Below, one piece after another: positions 56,382-64,000 of a stretch of DNA of 64,000 nt; position 1 is the first letter of the stretch; each line of letters opens with the position of its first letter. The translations under genes were made by a program, and so were the position numbers. The stretch covers positions 23,479,304 to 23,543,303 of the forward strand of contig CM060114.1 of NCBI GenBank assembly GCA_030522415.1, in the 5' to 3' direction. The notes under the pieces are model-generated. The model did no database searches. It saw nothing but the letters and a program-made list of their open reading frames with translations, and was not told where the DNA came from. Origin of the DNA: Channallabes apus. Taxonomy: Eukaryota; Chordata; Actinopteri; Siluriformes; Clariidae.

Positions 56382-56937
56382 TGTCACGGGCGCGTGACTG
56401 ACTGTATAGAGATGTGGGGGCGTGGTCGGGAGCGTGAGCAAGGGTCGAATGCCATGAGTCCATCAGCGAAGCATCAAAAACAAAAACACGAGACGAGAGC
56501 CATAGTCAAAAGGGAAAGCACAAGGTAAAAACCGGGAAGACAATCAGCGAGGCAAAACGAAACCAAAAGGACGAGAGACGGGAGTCATAAATCAAAGCGG
56601 GAAGCGTGGGTCGAAACCGGGAGATCAAAAAGGCAGGCGAACAATCCAAATCGGCAGGCAAAATTTCAATAACGAGAAAAAAACAAAGCGAGGTTGTAAC
56701 GTGAAAGGCAGTGAAAAGGAAACGCGAGAGACTCAAGGTATAACACACACAATAATCCAGCCATCTGAGCAGCGTGCTTAAATCGCTGGAGTAATCAGTG
56801 AAGAGAATGAGAAACAGGTGAGCAGACGGGGCGGAAACAGGGGCGCGGGAATGCGCATGACGGGCTAGGGGAAAACATGAGCACATGAGGAATTACAGCA
56901 TGGGAAAATGACGGCAGACAGGGCGTGACTCATGACA
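56382..56937 (+). mobile_element. Solo LTR, 556 bp
   Basis: Starts TGTCACGGGCGCGTGACTGA and ends GGGCGTGACTCATGACA, with the 5-bp TSD AATCC at 56377-56381 and 56938-56942. The left-edge copy of family X has the uninterrupted site at about 1679. No internal retroviral-like sequence remains, as expected after LTR-LTR recombination. Strand is not determined. Confidence 0.9.
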
Positions 56938-57797
56938 AATCCTCCTCTTTAGGAGCCTCCTTTTACAATGCGAGACAACATTCAAATGCAAATTATTCAC
57001 TCTCCTCAAGTATGAATCAGCTGTTCTCACCTATACATTCAGAGGAACTGTAATGCACCTCTTCACACTTTAAAACCTCTTGAATCTGAGGCTCTTCTGA
57101 AGACTTTCAGTGATTAAGGCCTCTTTTTAAATGTGTAAATTTAATCTTCTGGATTCTAGATTCTAAAGTTGACATTGTTACCAATTTTAATCCTTGGAAT
57201 GGAAGAAAAAGGACACTGGAATTACGCCCTTTTAGGACAGCGCGAGAAAGAGCTGTGTGTGTTTTAAAACCCCCAATTCTGCGAATTCCACCAGCAGCGA
57301 AACCGGTTTGATAACTTCACCTCTCGTAAATGAAAGGTGAGAAGAGGCTTTACAGAGCGCGCTGTCACGTTGTATTCAGAGAATAGACTAAAACAAAAAC
57401 ATGTTTGCATCAGTATTGGAAACAATAATGTATTAGGCTAACTTTTATTAAAGATTATATTTGAACAGAAAATAATAGGCTGGTAGGCACGTTATTTTTC
57501 ATATAACTTAAACGTCTGAATGAAGTTAAATATACACAAATTAACAATTGCGTTTGCTTTACATTTGAGCACTCATGTGTAAATAGCTTTTTCATTACAT
57601 ATACTACCATATCATATATTTGTGTCTAATACTGTTTTTTATTCATATTTTACAACATTACATGCAGTTTGTAATTTACTTGCGATTGTACTTTTAAAAT
57701 GTAACCTACGTACATATACAGACAGTATAAGCATATTTAACTACTTCAGCAGTGAATGAGAAATTTGGTCGTTCTGGCTTTTAGATAAAGTTCTTAT

Positions 57798-59778
57798 TTG
57801 ATACAATACAGCTGACAACACCAGTCGAGGCCAGAACCATCTTCTAAGTAGATAGAATCATCCCCAGACACCAGACACATCCAAAAGAGACACACGGGGC
57901 ATCCATGCGACGAGACCTCCAACCAGAAACGGGGCACCAGGATGGATCAGACAGGTCCGGAGGGCAGAGGGAGTCTGGATCACTGGCAGCTCAGAAATGA
58001 CGTGTAGCTCGACAGAGAGAGAGAGAGAAAGAGTGAAAGGTGGAGTCAGGGGGAGAGAGGAAAGAGAAAGAGGGGGAGAAAGAGAAGAGGAGGAGAGATG
58101 GCAGTTAGGTATGGTCACAGTCACAATGTATAATGTGAATGTATATTTACTGTAGAGTGCAAGCAGGGACTAACGATGACAGCATAACTAAAAGGGAGAG
58201 CCAGAAGGAAACACAAACATGAGGGCTCCCTGAGATGTAAAGCAAACAATCACCTCACCGTCAACAAACCTGAGTGATCAAATGAGAGTGAGGAAGACAG
58301 CATCTAAACATACCAGTTCACCATAATACTCTACGTCCATGAGTCCCCCAGATCTGCTCCTTTACCTTATGGCAAATCTATTTATAAAAATGCTTGGCTA
58401 AATAAATAGGTTTTGAGCCTAGACTTAAACACTGAGACTGTGTCTGAGTCCCGAACACTATTTGGAAGACTATTCCATAATTTTGGGGCTTTGTAAGAAA
58501 AAGCTCTGCCCCCAGCTGTAGTTTTCATAATACGCGGTACTGACAAGCAGCCTGCATCCTTTGACCGAAGTAGGCGTGGCGGACCGTAAGACACTAGCAG
58601 TTCGCTCAGATACTGCGGGGCGAGACCATTTAATGCCTTGTATGTCAAGAGTAGTATTTTAAAATCAATGCGAAATTTCACAGGGAGCCAATGCAGTGAA
58701 GATAGGATAGGGGTGATGTGCTCATATCTTCTGGTTCTAGTGAGGACTCTCGCTCCTGCATTCTGGACTAGCTGAAGCTTGTTTATGCACCTAACTGAAC
58801 AACCAGACAGTAAGGCATTACAATAGTCCAACCTAGAAGTGATAAAAGCATGAACTAGTTTTTCTGCATCGTTTAGCGACAATATATTTCTTATTTTGGC
58901 GATATTTCTGAGGTGAAAGAATGCTATCCTGGTGATATTATCTACATGAGCTTCAAATGAAAGGCTGGAATCTATAATCACGCCGAGGTCTTTTACTGTT
59001 GCACTTGACGGAACAGAAAGGCCATCTAAAGTTACGGTGTGATCTAAGATTTTACTTCTAGCTATATGCGGTCCTATGACTAGAACTTCTGTCTTATCCG
59101 GATTAAGCAGAAGGAAGTTAATTAGCATCCAATTTCTTATGTCCTGCACACATTGCTCAACTTTAGTAAGATGGTTTTTCTCATCAGGTTTTGTTGAGAC
59201 GTATAGCTGTGTGTCGTCAGCATAACAATGAAAACTAATACCATGCTTACGGATTATGTTGCCCAGAGGAAGCATGTAAAGGGAAAAAAGCAGTGGGCCT
59301 AAAACTGAACCCTGCGGAACGCCAAACTCCACTAGAGAACATGCAGAATAATCACCATTTAAGTCTACATACTGATAACGATCGGTCAAATAGGATCTGA
59401 GCCACGAGAGGGCTGTACCCTTAATTCCTACTACATTTTCTAATCTGTGAAGAAGAATAGCATGATCAATAGTGTCAAAAGCTGCACTGAGGTCGAGTAA
59501 TACAAGCATAGTTACACAACCCTGATCAGAGGCCAATAGGAGGTCATTTACTACTTTAACGAGTGCTGTTTCTGTGCTGTGATGAGGCCTAAATCCTGAC
59601 TGATACAGTTCATGTATGCCATTTCTATGTAGATATGAGCATAGCTGCTCCGCTACTATCTTTTCCAGAATCTTAGAGATGAAGGGGAGGTTTGATATTG
59701 GCCTGTAATTGGACAGCTGACAGGGGTCGAGGTCAGGTTTCTTAATTATTGGTTTAATAACTGCTACTTTAAAAGATT
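57798..59778 (-). mobile_element. L2 LINE, minus strand, lacking its 3' tail
   Basis: From the 3' UTR (CAGCTGACAACACCAGTCGA) through the ORF2 C-terminus and reverse transcriptase to about 59778, where it meets a second L2 on the other strand. The last 870 bp of 3' UTR and the (AATTC)n tail are absent. Inside the 3' UTR, about 58120-58260 carries extra sequence not in the 11 kb copy. Confidence 0.85.
58382..59536 (-). pseudogene. L2 ORF2: reverse transcriptase to C-terminus
   Basis: 384 open codons without a break, the longest clean ORF2 piece in the window. It has [10 protein letters not shown] near residue 16, [10 protein letters not shown] near 72, YADD at 105-108, [20 protein letters not shown] and the C-terminal [17 protein letters not shown]. 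Sequence upstream of the first Met stays L2-like to about 59778. Endonuclease is missing, so it is not mobile by itself. Confidence 0.9.
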
Positions 59779-60377
59779 TAACATAATTGTATTTAAGTAT
59801 ATTAAGTCAGCTCAGTCGATTCCACTAATTATAATTTACAGACCTCCATGGCCGTATTCTGAATTTCTTAGTGAATTTGCAGATTTCATCTCAAACCTTT
59901 TCGTTTCTGTAGACAAAGCGTTAATTGCCGGAGATTTTAACATTCATTTTGAAAATCCAGAAGACCCTCTGAGAACAGCATTTATGTCCATACTGGACTC
60001 CGTAGGCGTAAATCAGTGTGTAGTAGGACCCACTCATAAAGCAGGACACACTTTAGACTTAATAATATTTTTCGGATTAAGTATAAGTAATGTATTCACA
60101 ATTCCACTGTCTGAAATTATCTCAGATCACTATCTTGTCTCCATTCAAGTGTGTCACAGTGATAATGTATGCACAGCACCGCGCTACCGTATTAAACGTA
60201 CATTCACATCAACTACCACACAGAGTTTTATCAGTAATCTCCCAGCTCGATCAGGCGACTGAATATTTAGAGTCGACATTCCGTTGTACCTTAGATAATG
60301 TAGCTCCAGCTAAAAGAAAAATTATTAGAGATAAGAAACTCGCTCCCTGGTATAACGATCACACGCGCACTGTAAGA
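59779..60377 (+). pseudogene. L2 endonuclease C-part
   Basis: Reads IIYRPPWPYSEFLSEF-like sequence, GDFNIHFENPEDPLRTAFMS, THKAGHTLDLI and ISDHYLVSI, then breaks frame near 60255 where a few bases are missing (compare 18940-18970). Confidence 0.85.
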
Positions 60378-60677
60378 GCCATATCGTACTTGTTATGAAT
60401 TTGTTGTTGTGTTTATTTTATTTTATTTTATTTGTTGTTATTTCATTTATTCTACCTTGTTCTATTCATTAGTAAAGCATTAAGCATTAAGTTTGTTACA
60501 TAAGCCATAAGCTTTGAATTTCTAAGTTATGCATCCATTTTGACAATCGTAAGTTGGTCTGTGATGTCATTCTACTATTACATGCATTGTGTCATATGAG
60601 AGAGAGTTCAGTTTAGATGCGGAAGGCTACGGGAACACAAGCTTTTGACCGTGAGCTCGTGAGCTCCGGGTAAGCTA
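60378..60677 (+). mobile_element. LTR-like insertion in L2 (copy of 1-371)
   Basis: TGTAAGAGCCATATCG...GGGTAAGCT interrupts the L2 linker: the 18.8 kb copy reads CACGCGCAAATTAAAACAGA without it. It is shorter than the left-edge copy by about 70 bp at its right end, and no TSD is seen. Confidence 0.6.
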
Positions 60678-60679
60678 AT

Positions 60680-62592
60680 TTAAAACAGACCGCTCTGAAA
60701 TTAGAACGTAAATGGCGTCAAACTAAATTGTTAGTATTTCAAATAGCATGGAAAGAGAGCATCTTGAACTATAGGAAAGCTCTTAGTGTAGCTAGATCAA
60801 TGTATCTCTCCACTCTTATAGAAGAAAATAAAAATAATCCTAGATTTTTATTTAATAACGTAGCCAAATTAACCAGAAATAAGACCACTACAGAAATCTC
60901 CACAACTACATCATGCAATAGTGAGGACTTCATGAACTTTTTTTTATAATAAAATTGTAAATATCAGGCATAAAATTGAGGCTTTGAAACCGAACAGTGT
61001 AATTGATACAGATGTTAACCTAGCCATGTCAGATTCAAACCTAGAATACTTTACTCCCCTTGAAGAGAATGAACTAGTTTCACTCATCTGTTCTGCAAAT
61101 TCATCAACCTGTATATTAGATCCTATACTGACACATTTTCTTAAACAGATAGTACCAGTAATAACAGAACCGCTGTTGAGAATAATTAATTTCTCACTCA
61201 GCATTGGTTATGTTCCCTGTCAGCTGTCCAATTACAGGCCAATATCAAACCTCCCCTTTATCTCTAAGATTCTGGAAAAGATAGTATCGGAGCAGCTATG
61301 CTCACATCTACATAGAAATGGCATACATGAACTGTATCAGTCAGGATGTAGGCCTCATCACAGCACAGAAACAGCACTCGTTAAAGTAGTAAATGACCTC
61401 CTATTGGCCTCTGATCAGGGTTGTGTAACTACGCTTGTATTACTCGACCTCAGTGCAGCTTTTGACACCATTGATCATGCTATTCTTCTTCAAAGATTAG
61501 AAAATGTAGTAGGAATTAAGGGTACAGCCCTCTCGTGGCTCAGATCCTATTTGACCGATCGTTATCAGTATGTAGACTTAAATGGTGATTATTCTGCATG
61601 TTCTCTAGTGGAGTTTGGCGTTCCGCAGGGTTCAGTTTTAGGCCCACTGCTTTTTTCCCTTTACATGCTTCCTCTGGGCAATATAATCCGTAAGCATGGT
61701 ATTAGTTTTCATTGTTATGCTGAAGACACACAGCTATACATCTCAACAAAACCTGATGAGAAAAACCATCTTATTAAAGTTGAGCAATGTGTGCAGGACA
61801 TAAGAAATTGGATGCTAATTAACTTCCTTCTGCTTAATCCGGATAAGACAGAAGTTCTAGTCATAGGACCGCATACAGCTAGAAGTAAAATCTTAGATCA
61901 CACCGTAACTTTAGATGGCCTTTCTGTTCCATCAAGTGCAACAGTAAAAGACCTCGGTGTGATTATAGATTCCAGCCTTTCATTTTAAACTCATGTAGAT
62001 AATATCACCAGGATAGCATTCTTTCACCTCAGAAATATTGCCAAGATAAGAAATATATTGTCGCTAAACGATGCAGAAAAACTAGTTCATGCTTTTATCA
62101 CTTCTAGGTTGGACTATTGTAATGCCTTACTGTCTGGTTGTTCTGTTAGGTGCATAAACAAGCTTCAGCTAGTCCAGAATGCAGCAGTGAGAGTCCTCAC
62201 TAGAACCAGAAGATATGAGCACATCACCCCTATCCTATCTTCATGACATTGGCTCCCTGTGAAATTTTGCATTGACTTTAAAATACTACTCTTGACATAT
62301 AAAAGCATTAAATGGTCTCACGCCGCAGTATCTGAGCGAAGTGTCTTACGATCCGCCACGCATACTTTGGTCAAAGTATGCATTCTGCTTGTCAGTACCG
62401 CGTATTATGAAAACTACAGCTGGGGGCATAGCTTTTTCTTACAAAGCCCCAAAATTATGGAATTGTCTTCCAAATAGTGTTCGGGACTCAGACACAGTCT
62501 CAGTGTTTAAGTATAGGCTAAAAACCTATTTATTTAGCTCTCCCTTTCACTCTTTCTCTCTCTCTCTCTGTCGAGCTACACGTCATTTCTGA
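60680..62592 (+). pseudogene. L2 ORF2 with altered active site (YAED)
   Basis: The main frame 60984-61988 covers the reverse transcriptase. The active-site block reads [11 protein letters not shown]: the first catalytic aspartate codon is GAA at 61722-61724, expected to abolish polymerisation. A TAA at 61986-61988 follows SSLSF. The C-terminal part continues at 62058-62246 and 62341-62592 in other frames. Confidence 0.88.
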
Positions 62593-63319
62593 GCTGCCAG
62601 TGATCCAGACTCCCTCTGCCCTCCGGACCTGTCTGATCCATCCTGGTGCCCCGTTTCTGGTTGGAGGTCTCGTCGCATGGATGCCCCGTGTGTCTCTTTT
62701 GGATGTGTCTGGTGTCTGGGGATGATTCTATCTACTTAGAAGATGGTTCTGGCCTCGACTGGTGTTGTCAGCTGTTTCTCTGAGGACTTGACAATTCGAC
62801 AGTTCAGGACTGGAACTTTCTACAAGTCTATCTGAGTCTCCAATAACTACTGGACTCCATTTTACATCAACTATTATATCATCAATTAACATCAACTATT
62901 ATAGCTGAACCTATCACTTAACACTGTATAAATGCAGATAATTTCCTGCTATCTGTTTCACCCAAATGATGATGGGTTCCCTGTTGAGTCTGGTTCCTCT
63001 CAAGGTTTCTTCCTATTACCATCTCAGGGAGTTTTTCCTTGCCACTGTCGCCCTCGGCTTGCTCACCAGGGACTATCTGAACATTTTGATTCATACACAT
63101 TCCATACAAACTTAAATAATTCTTTTGATTGTGTAAAGCTGTTTTGAGACAATGTCAATTGTTAAAAGCGCTATACAAATAAAATTGAATTGAAAAATTG
63201 AATTGAATTTAATAATAGTAGTAATATATATGATGATAAACATATGAATTTATTTTCTAATATAATATTTGATAACGATTTTGTAGGGGTGCATTTTAGC
63301 GCATAATATCGGCACTTTG

Positions 63320-63390
63320 GGCACTGGCTGGGAATCGAACCCGGGCCTTCCGCATGGCAGACGAATTACCTACCACTGAGCCACCAGTGC
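63320..63390 (-). repeat. tRNA-Gly-like module, best-folding copy
   Basis: On the minus strand the acceptor GCACTGG pairs fully with CCAGTGC, the T stem has one mismatch, and the anticodon loop CTGCCAT (GCC) has a fully paired stem including G-T pairs. The D stem has two mismatches. No RTE-type SINE body follows. It may be a SINE head or a tRNA pseudogene. Confidence 0.55.
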
Positions 63391-63599
63391 CCGCGTATAT
63401 TTAAAGCACATGAATCTTTGCAGTCTTTTTGCACACATGCGCGGGTGAGTTACAACAATAATAATAATAACAACAATAATAAATTCGGAGAACTACTACT
63501 ACTAATAATAATTATACACTCAAAGAAGTACCATCATTGAAGGAGAGAAGAAAATGAAGAATAAATACATATCAGTTTGAGCTTAACATGTTTATGAGC

Positions 63600-63695
63600 T
63601 CTGTCGCTTGCTGTCAATGGGTGCCTAAGAGACATAACACATTTTTCGGCTTCAGTAGTCAGACAATACTTCAGACTGAAACCAGACTGCCCCCT
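63600..63695 (-). mobile_element. Family X A-end relic
   Basis: ACACATTTTTCGGCTTCAGT and CAATACTTCAGACTGAAAC match 54465-54510 of X-outer. It is broken at 63695 by the CACTG-ended element. Confidence 0.7.
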
Positions 63696-64000
63696 ACACT
63701 GTAAAAAAATTCCTGCTACTCCAACTAAAAAATTTCTAGTGACCTGTTGCACCTAAAATTTTTAGTTGGCTCAATTTAAGTTGTGTAAACTATTTTGTTT
63801 TTGCTGTGCTGATTACCTCTAAATGTACACACAAATTGAAATAAAACATTCTGTCAACTAAATGTTCTATGCTGAATAAACATGCCTAGTTAGTCCAACA
63901 AGCAGTCTCAAATTGAAATATAATGTTGTGTCAATTAAATGTTCCAAGTTGACTGAAAGGTACATTTTGAATTGGAAATTATGCTTGCATAATTATAAAA
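63696..64000 (+). mobile_element. Start of another CACTG-ended element
   Basis: CACTGTAAAAAAATTCCTGC begins right after GCCCCCTA in the X relic; the uninterrupted X copies read CCCCCTACAGGTAATG. Its end lies beyond the window. The first 12 bp resemble the ends of the 26933-34051 element. Confidence 0.6.

Larger units (their letters stand above)
54959..57797 (+). mobile_element. Third family X copy (X-3), B-type at both sides
   Basis: Starts TAGATGTGGCCGTTAAGAAT after TATA, a mutated B end. The order of blocks up to 57185 equals the left-edge copy 372-1850. From 57797 leftward the complement again shows B-type interior (CTTTATCTAAAAGCC, then the GTGACAGCGCGCTC block), so the right side is an inverted B half whose last 90 bp or so were lost at the L2 junction. 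It contains a tRNA-like module and a solo LTR. Confidence 0.6.
59779..63212 (+). mobile_element. L2 LINE, plus strand, 5'-truncated
   Basis: Endonuclease C-part (59779-60260), linker, reverse transcriptase, C-terminal region, 3' UTR and an AATTG-rich tail at 63186-63212. It is interrupted by an LTR-like insertion at 60378-60677. Compared with the 13 kb copy, about 60 bp are deleted at 61218. Its 61219-62790 is the inverted counterpart of 57798-59730. Confidence 0.88.

Noticed and set aside
56506..56886. 126-codon minus-strand frame
   Set aside because: It lies wholly inside the solo LTR and has no motif.
57798..63212. One L2 with 5' inversion by twin priming
   Set aside because: Twin priming gives non-overlapping segments of one RNA. 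Here both arms contain the same reverse-transcriptase and 3' regions.

Overview
This 64 kb window is vertebrate nuclear DNA, almost certainly from a teleost fish. The signs are L2/CR1-type LINEs with (AATTC)n tails, Tf1/sushi-type Ty3/gypsy elements, Tc1, hAT and PIF-Harbinger transposons, a tRNA-headed SINE, long CA/TA microsatellites and AT-rich spacers. I recognise no intact host gene, rRNA, functional tRNA or CRISPR array. Almost every long reading frame is a piece of a transposable element (TE). All coding entries are therefore relics, apart from one nearly intact Tc1 transposase gene.

Layout. 1-2.1 kb: an LTR-like repeat and part of a large repeat that I call family X. 2.7-5.5 kb: two LINE copies in opposite orientation. 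5.5-8.2 kb: unassigned. 8.2-22.5 kb: a five-level nest, in which an old L2 holds a Tc1, which holds a gypsy (gypsy-2), which holds a younger L2, which holds a second gypsy (gypsy-1, 5.1 kb, with both LTRs and a 5-bp target-site duplication, TSD). 22.5-26.9 kb: mostly unassigned. 26.9-34.05 kb: a 7 kb CACTG-ended element with spliced-exon remnants and a 2 kb hAT inside it. 34.1-36.7 kb: an internally deleted hAT and the nearly intact Tc1. 37.1-38.3 kb: an L2 tail.

38.45-54.69 kb: a short Tc1-like element split by a Harbinger MITE and by a 14.9 kb family X element (X-outer). X-outer is inserted at a TA dinucleotide and itself carries a 9.4 kb X copy (X-inner) in the opposite orientation, also at TA. 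54.96-57.8 kb: a third X copy with a tRNA-like module and a solo LTR. 57.8-63.2 kb: two L2 copies arranged head to head. 63.3-64 kb: a tRNA-like module, an X end relic and the start of another CACTG-ended element that runs off the window.

The most unusual content is family X: large elements with matching termini CAGATGTCGCC, TA target sites, two distinct kinds of end (A and B), and gene-like exons with good splice sites. The last exons of X-inner, and those of the separate 27-34 kb element, resemble the C-terminus of a protein family that is greatly expanded in fish and mostly uncharacterised. Transposons may have spread pieces of that gene. Because the X copies are paralogous, one copy often gives the empty site of an insertion in the other, so several target-site duplications can be read directly.
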